From an uncultured Mycobacterium sp. (GTDB lineage Bacteria; Actinomycetota; Actinomycetes; Mycobacteriales; Mycobacteriaceae), in assembly GCA_900078375.1 (NCBI GenBank), contig FLQS01000037.1, positions 1 through 60,297 of the forward strand: a DNA stretch of 60,297 nt, in the 5' to 3' direction. This document shows, in pieces, positions 34,884 through 43,714 of the stretch. The position numbers were made by a program, and so were the translations under genes. How positions within the stretch are numbered: position 1 is the stretch's first letter; every line of letters begins with the position of its first letter. Below the pieces are notes generated by a model, which did no database searches, was not told the DNA's origin, and saw nothing but the letters and a program-made list of their open reading frames with translations.

Positions 34884-36521
34884 TCATCCGGGGATCACCG
34901 GGATCGTCAGTGCCGAGGCACCCGGCCCCCAGTGCACGATGCAGCGCCCTTTCCGGCTCGCGGCATACCGGGCAGGCAGGTGTCCGAACAGCGGGTTGAA
35001 CGGTTCGAGATAGCGCCCCGCGATGATGAGGCGGAGCTCGTCGCCCGCACGAAACAGCGTCGACGATGCGCTGAGCTCGATGTCGGCGTCCACGATCTCC
35101 CCCGGCCGGACCGGACGCAGGGCGTCCAGCGAGTCCCGCAGTGCCAGCCGCAGCAGGCCGTCGGCGATCCGGTCGCGGCCATAGCCGTAGGAACCCTCGA
35201 ACGGCACGTATTGCCCGCCACTCCACTTCTCCACCCCGACGAACAGGTGTGCGTCGTCGGCGCCGTCCAGTGAGATGCGCAGCCGCAGGTGCATCGGGCC
35301 GGTGACCTCGACGTCGCGGGCGAAGTGATGGGAGAACGCCACCGCCTGGCGGCGCAACCCGAATGCCGCGGTGCCCGCGTGGGTCGGCTCGGCATCGCCG
35401 AGCGTTCCGTCATCACCCAGGTGCAACGCCGTCCACCGGGTGCGGGCCAGCGGCCATTCCTGCTCGTCGCGCACGGCGACCACGGCGTCGCGGCGCTCGC
35501 GCACCTCCAGGCGGACCCGCGGCGGTGCCGGTCCGTCGACGCCGCGCAGATGGCGATCGAAGAACGCGGTCTGCGCACGCTGCGCCTCATCGCCATAGAA
35601 GACGGCCCACTTGCCACCGCGGTGGGCGTAGGCGCTTCGCTCCACCGATCCGGCCCGCTCGATCAGCCGCCAGGAACCCTGGCTGTGCAGGTTGTGGTCA
35701 GAGAAGCTGGCGCAGGCCAGAATTGGCACCTCGATGCGCGCGAGGTCGGGGGTGATCGATTGCCACCAGGTGTCGCGCAGCGGATGCTGCTGCCGTCGCG
35801 CCCCGAGGTCGACCGACAGCCGCGCATTGCGGCGGGTGATCGCCGTCCAGATCACCGAGAAACCGCACTCCGGGATGCCGCCCGGCATCATGAAATCGCG
35901 GTAGGCATCGGTGAACCCCTCCCACGGGCAGATCGCGGCCAGGTGCGGCGGGCGCAGTGCCGCCGCCTTGTACTGCGACATCGCCAGATAGGACACCCCG
36001 AGCATCCCTACCCGGCCGTTCGACCAGGGCTGCGTTCCGGCCCACTCGATAAGGTCGTAAACGTCGCGGGCCTCGTCATCGGTGAACAGCGATCCCACGC
36101 CGTCGGAGTTCCCTGCGCCGCGTTCGTCGGCGTTGACCACCACGTAGCCCCGCGCGACCCAGGTCACCGGATCCGGCGCCTCCCAGCCGGTTTCACTCGA
36201 AATCTGATACGGCTCAGGCTGATTCATGATCCGGAACTGGAAGCTCAACCGCCAGGCCCGCCGAGTGCGTCGTGGCAGTACGTCCTTACCGTAGGGGTGC
36301 GCAGACACGATCACCGGGAACGGACCATCCCCCGGCGGCCGGTAGACGTTGACGCGCAACGTGACACCGTCGCGCATCCGTACCGCGACGTCGTGGTCCT
36401 TGATCAGGTCCGCCGGTGCGGGCACGACGGTGATCGGTGGATGCAGGAACGCCCGAATTCGTTGGCGGGCGTACGCCACCGCGCCGGGCCGCCGCCAGGG
36501 CCGGTCGTATCGAGCCGCCAC
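34884..36521 (-). CDS. CocE/NonD-family hydrolase (X-Pro dipeptidyl-peptidase-like esterase)
   Basis: A 545-aa alpha/beta hydrolase. The N-terminal catalytic domain has VAVRMRDGVTLRVNVYRP, the oxyanion-side SAHPYGKDV, DERGAGNSDG, and nucleophile Ser in GVSYLAMSQ; the C-terminal jelly-roll (MHLRLRISLDGADDAHLFV) ends WGPGASALTIPVIP. I chose GTG 36521 for the AGGAGG just upstream. It faces a PucR regulator across 146 bp, so the two may be regulated together. Substrate unknown. Confidence 0.9.
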   Translation of the reverse strand: MAARYDRPWRRPGAVAYARQRIRAFLHPPITVVPAPADLIKDHDVAVRMRDGVTLRVNVYRPPGDGPFPVIVSAHPYGKDVLPRRTRRAWRLSFQFRIMNQPEPYQISSETGWEAPDPVTWVARGYVVVNADERGAGNSDGVGSLFTDDEARDVYDLIEWAGTQPWSNGRVGMLGVSYLAMSQYKAAALRPPHLAAICPWEGFTDAYRDFMMPGGIPECGFSVIWTAITRRNARLSVDLGARRQQHPLRDTWWQSITPDLARIEVPILACASFSDHNLHSQGSWRLIERAGSVERSAYAHRGGKWAVFYGDEAQRAQTAFFDRHLRGVDGPAPPRVRLEVRERRDAVVAVRDEQEWPLARTRWTALHLGDDGTLGDAEPTHAGTAAFGLRRQAVAFSHHFARDVEVTGPMHLRLRISLDGADDAHLFVGVEKWSGGQYVPFEGSYGYGRDRIADGLLRLALRDSLDALRPVRPGEIVDADIELSASSTLFRAGDELRLIIAGRYLEPFNPLFGHLPARYAASRKGRCIVHWGPGASALTIPVIPG

Positions 36522-36667
36522 GTGACCTCCTGTGTGCGAACGTGTCGAGCGCGACCGCATTCTCGATCACACAGTCGTTGACAACCACGATCATCGCAGG
36601 ACGTCGGGTTCACCGTGCGGCTGCGGCTGGCTAGGCTTGTTGATCGGCTCGGCATGGGGAGAGGCTC

Positions 36668-38194
36668 GTGGTCACGCTGGACCGCCTGGTCAATGTGCTG
36701 GGCAGCTATGGGGTGCGGCTGCGGTTCTGCCCGATACCGCGGTCGACCCAACTGCGCAGTGTCGTCATGCCCGAGCGCAGCGAAGATCGCACGGTCATCG
36801 GCGACGTGCTGCTGGGTATCGGCGCGCGTTCGGTGACCGAAGCGGTGCAGTGGGCGGCCGCGGCGCGCGCGTTCGTCGTGCTCACCCGCGGTGACGACGA
36901 GACCACCACGTTCGAAGGTCTTTCCGAAGGTGTCGCGGTGCTGGTGGTCGATGAGGCCATGCCGTGGAGTGAACTCGCCGCCGTCGTCTACGGATTGGTG
37001 TTGGAGGGTCGCGAAACCGAATCCGGCCGCGGCCCAACGGATCTGTTTGCGCTTGCCGACAGCTTGGCCGAGGAGACCGGCGGGGCGGTGACGATCGAGG
37101 ACAGGCTCTCCAGGGTGCTGGCGTACTCCAGGCGACAACAGCACGCCGACCACGCGCGGGTGCAGACGATCATGGATCGACGCACGCCGGAGCAGTTGCG
37201 CGGCGTGTTCGAGGACCGCGGCGTGTTCGCACATCTGGCCAATTCCGACGAGCCGGTGTTCGTGGCTCAGGACGCCGACCACGGTATGACGGGGCGCATG
37301 GTGGTAGGGGTGCGTTCAGGCCGGGAACTCATGGGATCGGTGTGGGTGGCGTGCACGGCGCCGTTGGCCGGTGAGGCGCTGACAGCGCTGGCTGACGGGG
37401 CGCACACCGTGGCACTGCACCTGTTGCGCTCTCGCGCCAGTGCCGACCTCGAGCGCCAGGTGGAAACGGACCTCGTGATCCGGTTGCTGGAGGGCAGCGC
37501 GGACGCCGCGACGGTAGCCAGCCGGCTGGGATTGCCGCAGAACCCGCTGCGGGTGATCGCGGTGCAGGCGTTCATCGGCGATCAACGGGACGCGGCGCTG
37601 TTGTTGGCGTTCGAACGCGCCACCACCGGCTTCGGTTGGTCGCGGCCGGGCCGCAGCGCCTTGGCCGGCAACACCGTCTACACCGTGCTGCCCGGCGAGC
37701 CGTCGGCGACGTCGCGGCGCTGGGTGTCGGACTTGAAGGCGGCGCTGCCCGAGCAGGTGACGCTGTTGGCCGGGATCAGTGCGGTGGCCGCGGTCGCTGA
37801 CCTGGTCGCCGCGCGGCACGAAGCCGACGAGTGTCTGGCGCTGAACGAGATCGGGGCTCCGGGCATCCCGACTCCGGCCTATGACGAATCCTGGGACGAC
37901 ATCCTGTTGCAGCGACTGCGCACCGCGGCCGCAACGGGCCGGTCACCGGACCGGGGACCACTGGCCGAGCTTCGCCGGCACGACCAGGCGCACGCCAGCG
38001 ACTACGTGGCGACGTTGCGGGCGTGGCTGGCAGCCCAGGGCGACCCCACCGAGGCGGGCCGCCTGTTGGGGGTGCACGAGAACACAGTGCGCTACCGGCT
38101 GCGCAAGATGAACGAGATCACCACGCTGCCACTCAGTGACGCCAAGAAACGGCTGGCCATGATGATCGAACTCGCCGCGACCGACACCACCTAA
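36668..38194 (+). CDS. PucR-family transcriptional regulator
   Basis: A 508-aa regulator with a PucR-type N-terminus, a central GGDEF-like fold region typical of CdaR/PucR proteins, and a C-terminal helix-turn-helix (DPTEAGRLLGVHENTVRYRL). Relatives control purine, amino acid or alkaloid catabolism. GTG start. Its neighbours are the CocE hydrolase upstream and the DadA-like oxidase downstream, both plausible targets. Confidence 0.88.
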   Translation: MVTLDRLVNVLGSYGVRLRFCPIPRSTQLRSVVMPERSEDRTVIGDVLLGIGARSVTEAVQWAAAARAFVVLTRGDDETTTFEGLSEGVAVLVVDEAMPWSELAAVVYGLVLEGRETESGRGPTDLFALADSLAEETGGAVTIEDRLSRVLAYSRRQQHADHARVQTIMDRRTPEQLRGVFEDRGVFAHLANSDEPVFVAQDADHGMTGRMVVGVRSGRELMGSVWVACTAPLAGEALTALADGAHTVALHLLRSRASADLERQVETDLVIRLLEGSADAATVASRLGLPQNPLRVIAVQAFIGDQRDAALLLAFERATTGFGWSRPGRSALAGNTVYTVLPGEPSATSRRWVSDLKAALPEQVTLLAGISAVAAVADLVAARHEADECLALNEIGAPGIPTPAYDESWDDILLQRLRTAAATGRSPDRGPLAELRRHDQAHASDYVATLRAWLAAQGDPTEAGRLLGVHENTVRYRLRKMNEITTLPLSDAKKRLAMMIELAATDTT

Positions 38195-38332
38195 CCGGCC
38201 GTCAGAACCCGACAGGGCTTTGTCGGGGGGAGACAACGGGCAGCTGTTGGGTTGTCCGAATCCGGCAACCGGTTCGACCGGCCGGCAGGCCACTGTGGAG
38301 CTATCAGCAGGTATCGAGTGTGGAGGTGTGTG

Positions 38333-39598
38333 GTGGGCGGCGGAGGAGGCATCGATTGCGGACCGCGATCGGCGATCGTCGTCGGTGCCGGAATCGTCGG
38401 GTTGTCGACGGCGTGGTTCCTGCAGGAACGTGGAGTCGACGTGACGGTGGTGGACCGCACCGGCGTGGCCGCCGGCGCGTCCTGGGGCAACGCCGGCTGG
38501 ATCTCGCCCGGATTGACCCTGCCGTTGAACGCGCCGTCCGTTCTGCGCGACGGACTGAGTTCGCTGGGCGACCCCGCGTCTCCGCTGCACATCCCGCTGC
38601 GGGCCGACTCGTCGCTGGCGCGGTTCCTGATGCAGTTCGCCGCGAACTGCCGGCGGTCGTCGTGGAACCGGGTGGTGCGGGCCAACGCGCCCCTCAATGA
38701 GGAATGCATCGAAGCCTTCGACGTACTGGTCGCCAACGGCGTCCAAGCGCCGGTCACCGACGCCCCCATCACCGCGTTGTTCCGTACCACCGACGGGGCC
38801 GACGCCATGATGCGAGAGCTTCGCCGGTTCGAAAAGGCCGGGCAACCACTGTTTGTCACCGGATTGACCGGTGCGGCGCTGCGCGAACAGGTGCCGCTGG
38901 CGTCGCCTGCCATCGGCGCCGGGCTGAACATCAACGGACAGCGGTTCGTCGACCCGGGCCGATTCGTGCACAGTCTCGGCCGCGCGGTCGAGGAGCGCGG
39001 CGCCACGATGCGCACCCTCGAGATCAGCGACGTGATCAGCGTCAGCGACGGTGTCACGGTGTACCCGCGCAGCGCTGCGGCGTTGCACGCGGACACCGCG
39101 GTCATCGCGACCGGTGCCTGGCTGTCACGGCTCGCGGGGCACCGGGTGCGGGTTCCGGTGCGAGCAGGTCGCGGGTATTCGTTCACCGTGCCGGTGGACC
39201 GCCCCATTCCCGGCCCGATCTACCTGCCGGACGTGCGGGTGGCGTGCACGCCGTACAACGGTGCTTTGCGGGTGGCGGGAACCATGGAGTTTCGCGATCC
39301 GCACGAGCCGCCGCGGCCCGAGCGAGTGGCCGCCATGGTCGACTCAGCCAGCCCGTTGCTCAGTGGGGTGCGGTGGAGCGAACGCAGCGATGTCTGGGTC
39401 GGCCCGCGTCCGGTCACGCCCGACGGGCGGCCCCTGATCGGGGAGACCTCGCGTGGGGTCTACGTCGCCGGCGGCCACGGCATGTGGGGGCTGGCGCACG
39501 GCCCGGTGACCGGCCGGCTGCTGGCCGAGTACATCACCACCGGCAAACAGCCCGAAGCGTTGCGCGAGTTCGATCCGCTGCGCCGCGTCGGCCGCTAG
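38333..39598 (+). CDS. FAD-dependent oxidoreductase (D-amino acid dehydrogenase/DadA-like)
   Basis: A 421-aa DAO-family flavoenzyme. FAD site AIVVGAGIVGLSTAWFL near the N-terminus, GVAAGASWGNAGWISPG typical of DadA, a VIATGAWL motif, and a C-terminal RPVTPDGRPLIGETSRGVYV-GGHGMWG region. GGAGGT at 38322-38327 supports GTG 38333 (GTG 38330 also possible). A weak stem-loop (CCCGACA/TGTCGGG, 38208-38227) separates it from pucR. Probably oxidises a D- or imino-amino acid under PucR control. Confidence 0.88.
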   Translation: MGGGGGIDCGPRSAIVVGAGIVGLSTAWFLQERGVDVTVVDRTGVAAGASWGNAGWISPGLTLPLNAPSVLRDGLSSLGDPASPLHIPLRADSSLARFLMQFAANCRRSSWNRVVRANAPLNEECIEAFDVLVANGVQAPVTDAPITALFRTTDGADAMMRELRRFEKAGQPLFVTGLTGAALREQVPLASPAIGAGLNINGQRFVDPGRFVHSLGRAVEERGATMRTLEISDVISVSDGVTVYPRSAAALHADTAVIATGAWLSRLAGHRVRVPVRAGRGYSFTVPVDRPIPGPIYLPDVRVACTPYNGALRVAGTMEFRDPHEPPRPERVAAMVDSASPLLSGVRWSERSDVWVGPRPVTPDGRPLIGETSRGVYVAGGHGMWGLAHGPVTGRLLAEYITTGKQPEALREFDPLRRVGR

Positions 39599-39603
39599 CC
39601 CCA

Positions 39604-39633
39604 GCGACCGCGACCGCGACCGCGACCGCGACC
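39604..39633. repeat. Five exact copies of GCGACC
   Basis: A perfect hexanucleotide tandem repeat directly after the oxidase stop codon and outside any convincing gene. Copy number may vary between strains. Confidence 0.85.
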
Positions 39634-39663
39634 AAGCCCAACCCCGACGAGGGGTCCCGAGTC

Positions 39664-39700
39664 GTCAGGGGCGGAGCTCGTGCCATAGCCCGCCCCTGAC
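39664..39700. terminator. Strong hairpin, possible terminator of the pucR/oxidase unit
   Basis: Arms GTCAGGGGCGG (39664-39674) and CCGCCCCTGAC (39690-39700) pair perfectly over 11 bp with a 15-base loop. There is no real T-tract after it (GGCAACCTTTG), so it would be a U-poor mycobacterial-type terminator or another structured element. Confidence 0.55.
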
Positions 39701-39725
39701 GGCAACCTTTGAGGAAGGGACAGAA

Positions 39726-39827
39726 ATGCCTACCCGAGAACGTGTTTGGATGACACGCAAAGCCTATATCGGGCGTCAGATGAAACGAGTCACGCGGTGC
39801 CATACGACAGGCATGCATCGAAAATGA
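39726..39827 (+). CDS. Short ORF resembling the N-terminus of the downstream GreA-family protein
   Basis: 33 codons with a strong ribosome site (GAGGAAGGGA, 39711-39720). The start reads MPTRERVWMTRKAYIGRQ, which aligns with MTIAQRVWISPQAYERLK of the gene at 39905: RVW, AY and the spacing between them are shared. It then diverges and stops. It is either a decayed duplicate of the GreA-family gene or a short leader peptide. No other feature explains the strong ribosome site. Confidence 0.5.
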   Translation: MPTRERVWMTRKAYIGRQMKRVTRCHTTGMHRK

Positions 39828-39904
39828 CCACGGCGCAGTTTGTTTCACCGGCAGCGTGACGCACCTTCGCACACACGCCCCGCAAGTATGAGAGGGAACA
39901 CAAA

Positions 39905-40384
39905 ATGACCATCGCCCAACGCGTCTGGATATCGCCACAGGCCTACGAGCGGCTAAAACAGGAATTGGCAACGCTGCGCGAATTGTCCGCGGCGGGAGTG
40001 GTGAACGGTGACACCGACGAGAACGCAGCTGCCGTTCAACGCGGATGGCAGACCCGGATCCAGCAGATTCACGACCTGCTCGTGAACGCCGTGGTCGGTG
40101 AGGATCCGCCCGACGACGGCATCGCCGAGCCCGGCATGGTGGTGACCATCCGCTACGACGACACCGGGGACACCGAAACCTTCCTGCTGGGGGTTCGCGG
40201 CGCCGAGTACGGCGACATGGAGGTCTATTCCATCCAGTCACCGCTGGGTGCGGCCATCGCCGGTGCGCGCCCGGGTCAGCGGCGTACCTACAGATTGCCC
40301 AGCAGCGCAGCGCTTTCCGTCACTGTGCTCAAAGCCGTGCCTTATGGCATGCACACCGCCAGCGGAGAAGTGGCATGTCGATAG
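39905..40384 (+). CDS. GreA/GreB-family elongation factor-like protein
   Basis: A 159-aa protein: an N-terminal coiled coil (YERLKQELATLRELSAAG, then ENAAAVQRGWQTRIQQIHDLLVN) and a C-terminal FKBP-like domain (GMVVTIRYDDTGDTETFLLG, SPLGAAIAGARPGQ). This is the architecture of GreA/Rnk family proteins that bind RNA polymerase. The coil is shorter than in true GreA, so it may regulate RNA polymerase differently. Ribosome site GAGGGAA. Confidence 0.9.
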   Translation: MTIAQRVWISPQAYERLKQELATLRELSAAGVVNGDTDENAAAVQRGWQTRIQQIHDLLVNAVVGEDPPDDGIAEPGMVVTIRYDDTGDTETFLLGVRGAEYGDMEVYSIQSPLGAAIAGARPGQRRTYRLPSSAALSVTVLKAVPYGMHTASGEVACR

Positions 40385-40581
40385 TCGACGAATCCATCTC
40401 TCTGCAGCGCTGGGAATCCGACGGCGGGGCGCCCGAGCCGTATCGAGTCACCATCTCAGCTGGGCGAGACCTCATCCTCGGTCGGCGCAGCCACAGCGGG
40501 GGTCGGCGGTGGTGGCGGTTCGGACTTCCGGGCCTTCACCAGCGCGACGATGCCGAAGACGCCAGCACCGGCGATCGCTAA
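40375..40581 (+). CDS. Doubtful small ORF overlapping the GreA-family stop
   Basis: A 68-codon frame starts within the last codons of the GreA-family gene (MSIVDESISLQRWESDGG). The first 28 or so residues look protein-like, but from 40456 the frame is antisense to the DUF4349 lipoprotein gene and reads as shadow sequence. It may be the truncated start of a lost gene. Confidence 0.25.
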   Translation: MSIVDESISLQRWESDGGAPEPYRVTISAGRDLILGRRSHSGGRRWWRFGLPGLHQRDDAEDASTGDR

Positions 40582-41379
40582 CGCGCCCAACCAGGGAAGC
40601 AGCAGGCCGAATAGCAGCACCAGGTTGCCGATCACGGAAACCAACGCGTCCCAACCTCGTTCGATCTGACCGAAGAAGCCGCGGTACTCGGTTGGTGCGG
40701 GGCCGCCGATCGTCTCGGCAACGAAGCTGACGTTGACGGTGCTGTAGTCGATGCGGTCGCCGAGCGCCTCCCGTTGCGCGCGGAGGCTGTCCAGCTCCGC
40801 CTGACGCTCGGACAGCGCGCCCTCGGCCTTGATCAGGGCGTCGGGATCCTTGGCGTCACGCATGATGGCGAGTAGCCGGTCGACCGACGTCTGCAACGCC
40901 TTGATCCGGGCGTCGAGATCGACCCGCTGGGAGGTGACATCGTCGGAGGTGATCTCGACGTGTTCGACGGTGCCCAGCGCCTTGAGTTGCCCCAACACGT
41001 CGTCGAGCTTGGCGGCGGGAACCCGCAAGACCACTGACGAGCGCGCCCTGCCGGTGCCCGATCCCGCATCCTCGGACCGGTTGTCGACGCGGCCGTTGGC
41101 GGTCGCGACGAGAACGGCGGCCTTATCCGCGGCCTCGGCGGGGCGCGCTACCGAGATCGTCATCGACGCCGTCTTGACCACGTCGCGTGCGACCAGCGGC
41201 GGCGGCTGGCCTGGCGCATCTTGGGGCATTGGGGCGCCGGCAGCCTCTTTGGAGGCGACCGGCCCGGTCGCCGGCCGTTCGATAGACCCTCCGCAGGCCG
41301 TCAGCGCGCCTAGGGCCACGCATGCGGCCATCGTCGGCACCGCCACGCGGGCACCGAGTGTCCTCAACAGTTGGTTCAT
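40456..41379 (-). CDS. DUF4349 lipoprotein
   Basis: A 307-aa exported lipoprotein: signal segment ending LGALTAC with lipobox Cys near residue 29; DUF4349 domain with TASMTISVARPAEAADKAAVL, LRVPAAKLDDVLGQLKALG and EITSDDVTSQRVDLDARI; a coiled coil (EGALSERQAELDSLRAQREAL); and a C-terminal membrane segment (NLVLLFGLLLPWLGALAIAG) before a Pro-rich tail. The family is of unknown function, envelope located. Nine bases separate it from the gene upstream at 41389. Confidence 0.9.
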   Translation of the reverse strand: MNQLLRTLGARVAVPTMAACVALGALTACGGSIERPATGPVASKEAAGAPMPQDAPGQPPPLVARDVVKTASMTISVARPAEAADKAAVLVATANGRVDNRSEDAGSGTGRARSSVVLRVPAAKLDDVLGQLKALGTVEHVEITSDDVTSQRVDLDARIKALQTSVDRLLAIMRDAKDPDALIKAEGALSERQAELDSLRAQREALGDRIDYSTVNVSFVAETIGGPAPTEYRGFFGQIERGWDALVSVIGNLVLLFGLLLPWLGALAIAGAGVFGIVALVKARKSEPPPPPTPAVAAPTEDEVSPS

Positions 41380-41388
41380 CTCACCAAG

Positions 41389-42051
41389 CTATGCGGGCTG
41401 GGAGCGCATCGACCCGAGGAAGTAGGTTTCGCCTCCGGTCGGGTACCCGCCACCGTCGGTGGCGATGTGCACATGGTCGTAGTGGTTGGCGGTCTCGTTG
41501 CCGTAGTCGGCGGTCCAGCTGGGCGCGCCGATGCCCGGGTAGAAGCCCTGCCGCCAGATCACGTGCAGCACTCCCCACCGCTTGGCATTGGCCAGGGCGA
41601 ACCCGGCTATCTGGTTGCCCAGCTCGATGCCCTCCGGCGTGTGGAAGTTCGGGATCATCACGTCGATCGCCAGCCCGTTCGGATGCCACGGCAACGGGTC
41701 TTGGCGGTAGCCGCCGATCGTCTTGATCTCGAGGAACATCACGCTGATCGCCCGGGCCACCCAGATGGTGTGGACCTGCAAACCCGCCTCGGGCGCGATA
41801 CCACGCGGCAGCGCGAGCTGGAAGTCCGCTCCCGCGACGGGTGCGCTGGCGGCCAGCAATTCGGCTTCCGTGGGCTGCGCCACGCGGGGGGCATCGGGTA
41901 CCACTGATGCCTGCCCTGCGTGTGAAACCGCAGGCGCGGCAACACAACACTGCTTTTCGTTGCTCTGCGCGTAGAACATGGCCGAGGCGACAGCGACCGA
42001 CACCGCTACCGCAAGCCAGCGACCACGGGCGCCGGCGAACACTCTGACCAC
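41389..42051 (-). CDS. Exported peptidase-like protein (ARB_07466-like C-terminal domain)
   Basis: A 220-aa secreted protein. N-terminal signal segment (WLAVAVSVAVASAMFYA), a Cys pair (KQCC), then a C-terminal domain with HPNGLAIDVMIPN and NHYDHVHIA. These His/Asp motifs resemble the zinc site of VanY/M15-type peptidoglycan peptidases and of proteins annotated ARB_07466-like. A role in cell-wall processing is inferred. It is probably in one transcript with the DUF4349 lipoprotein. Confidence 0.85.
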   Translation of the reverse strand: MVRVFAGARGRWLAVAVSVAVASAMFYAQSNEKQCCVAAPAVSHAGQASVVPDAPRVAQPTEAELLAASAPVAGADFQLALPRGIAPEAGLQVHTIWVARAISVMFLEIKTIGGYRQDPLPWHPNGLAIDVMIPNFHTPEGIELGNQIAGFALANAKRWGVLHVIWRQGFYPGIGAPSWTADYGNETANHYDHVHIATDGGGYPTGGETYFLGSMRSQPA

Positions 42052-42104
42052 GACAGCACTTTACTGCGGTCACCGACCCGATGTGGCAACCTTCGCGTGC
42101 CTGG

Positions 42105-42875
42105 TTATTGGCGCATGTGGGATGCCCCGCCGATATACCAGGTTTGCCCGTTGATCCATTCGGCGTCATCGGAGAGCAGGAACGCCGCGACGGCAGCGAG
42201 GTCGGAGGGCTTACCGAGGCGGGTTACCTTGGCCGCCGTCAGGAACATCTGCTGCATCTGCTGGTCGTTCTGCCGTTCCTGGGTCTCCCCCATGACCAGA
42301 CCAGGCATGACCGCGTTGCTGCGAATTCCCTTCGCCCCGTAGTTGTTGGCGACGTGGCGGGTGATCTGGTTGACGGCTGCCTTGGCCGCGTTGTAGGCGA
42401 CGTGCATGGGGTCGGTGCCCAGCGAGCCGCCCGAGGAGGTGTTGACGATGGCGCCGCCGCCCTGTTCGAGAAGATGCGGCAGCACCGCGCGGATGGTTCG
42501 GACGTAACCGAGCAGATTGACGTCGAGGGTGCGCTGCCACACCTCGAACGGGGTGTCCAGGATCGTGGTGTCGCGGCCGAGGTTGTTGTCGGATAGGTCG
42601 GCGCCGACATTGTCCAAGCCGTGCACCGCGCCGAATTCGGCGATGGTGGTCTCGACGAGGCGGCGGATCGAGTCGTCGTCGGCGAGGTCGAATTCCACCG
42701 CGATAGCGCTACCACCGGATCCGGTGATCTGACCGACGGTGGTCAAGGCCGCTGCGATATTGATGTCACCGACGGCCACGGATGCCCCTTCGGCGGCAAG
42801 GCGTTTGGCGGTTCCGGCACCGATTCCGGTGGCTCCCCCGGCGACGATGAACGTCTTGCCTTCGAGTCCTCGCAT
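42105..42875 (-). CDS. SDR oxidoreductase
   Basis: A 256-aa classical SDR: TFIVAGGATGIGAGTAKRL cofactor site, active-site Ser in VNTSSGGSLG and Tyr-x3-Lys in VAYNAAKAAV, C-terminus NGQTWYIGGASHMRQ. Substrate unknown. Last gene of the minus-strand operon beginning at 46793; 17 bp after the mycofactocin-type SDR stop, with GGGAGAGGGAG before the start. Confidence 0.88.
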   Translation of the reverse strand: MRGLEGKTFIVAGGATGIGAGTAKRLAAEGASVAVGDINIAAALTTVGQITGSGGSAIAVEFDLADDDSIRRLVETTIAEFGAVHGLDNVGADLSDNNLGRDTTILDTPFEVWQRTLDVNLLGYVRTIRAVLPHLLEQGGGAIVNTSSGGSLGTDPMHVAYNAAKAAVNQITRHVANNYGAKGIRSNAVMPGLVMGETQERQNDQQMQQMFLTAAKVTRLGKPSDLAAVAAFLLSDDAEWINGQTWYIGGASHMRQ

Positions 42876-42892
42876 CTGTGCTCCCTCTCCTG

Positions 42893-43714
42893 TCAGCAGA
42901 ACGCGACGCCGAGATCGACCGAAACAGCGGTTGCAGTAACGAATTTCGACTCATCAGAGGCCAACCAGGCGACGGCGTCGGCGACGTCCTCCGGTTGGGC
43001 GATTCCCTCGGGCAGCAACGGTTTGTGCATGCCCTGCAGGTAGGGGTAGGTGTCGGCGGCGCTTTGGAGGGCGTCGCGCATGCGGCCGGTGCCCATCGGG
43101 CTCGCCACCGCCCCAGGGTGCAGGCTGTTGACTCGAATACGGTGACGGCCGAGTTCCGCGGCCAGTCCACGGGCCATCCCGGTGATGGCGTGCTTACTGG
43201 CGGTGTAGTGGACCATGAAGGCCTGCATCTTCACGCCGGCCGCGGATCCGACGAGGATGATCGAGCCGCCGCGGTCGCCCTCGATGATGTGGTGGGTGCC
43301 GGCCATCACCGTGTTCCAGGTCCCGACGACGTTGGTGTCGATGGTGTCGCGGAACGCCTCGGCGGTGATCTGGTCCCACGGTGACGGACAGCAGATTCCG
43401 GCGTTGGCGACGATGACGTCCAGCCTGCCCAACTGGGAGACGGCGTCGTCGACGGCGCTGCGCAGTGCGTCGAGGTCGCGCGTGTCGACCTTGGCCGCTA
43501 TCGCACGCCGGCCATTGGCGCTCACCAGTCGTGCGGTTTCCGCGAGGTCTTCCGGTGTTGGCGAATCGTACGGGACGCTGGCAGGCAGCGGCCCGGCGAT
43601 GTCGACGAGGACGACGTCGGCACCTTCGGCGCTGAGCCGTTGGGCGTGTGCCCTGCCCTGTCCGCGGGCCGCTCCGGTGATCAGTGCCACCGTGCCGGTG
43701 AGCCGAGCGGTCAC
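42893..43714 (-). CDS. Mycofactocin-coupled SDR family oxidoreductase
   Basis: A 273-aa SDR: ALITGAARGQGRAHAQRLSA, the insertion PYDSPTPEDLAETARLV and RAIAAKVDTRD that marks mycofactocin-coupled SDRs, then active-site HYTASKHAITGMAR with Tyr-x3-Lys. Family members hold NAD tightly and hand electrons to mycofactocin during alcohol oxidation. GTG 43714 overlaps the preceding stop (GTGA), so it is translationally coupled to the unrecognised gene upstream. Substrate unknown. Confidence 0.88.
   Translation of the reverse strand: MTARLTGTVALITGAARGQGRAHAQRLSAEGADVVLVDIAGPLPASVPYDSPTPEDLAETARLVSANGRRAIAAKVDTRDLDALRSAVDDAVSQLGRLDVIVANAGICCPSPWDQITAEAFRDTIDTNVVGTWNTVMAGTHHIIEGDRGGSIILVGSAAGVKMQAFMVHYTASKHAITGMARGLAAELGRHRIRVNSLHPGAVASPMGTGRMRDALQSAADTYPYLQGMHKPLLPEGIAQPEDVADAVAWLASDESKFVTATAVSVDLGVAFC

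Noticed and set aside
36577..36585. GTTGACAAC palindrome with TTGACA as a pucR/CocE promoter or operator
   Set aside because: No -10 sequence at suitable distance and arms of only four bases.
38208..38227. CCCGACA/TGTCGGG stem-loop as terminator of pucR
   Set aside because: Seven base pairs and no T tract; too weak to call alone and followed closely by the oxidase gene.
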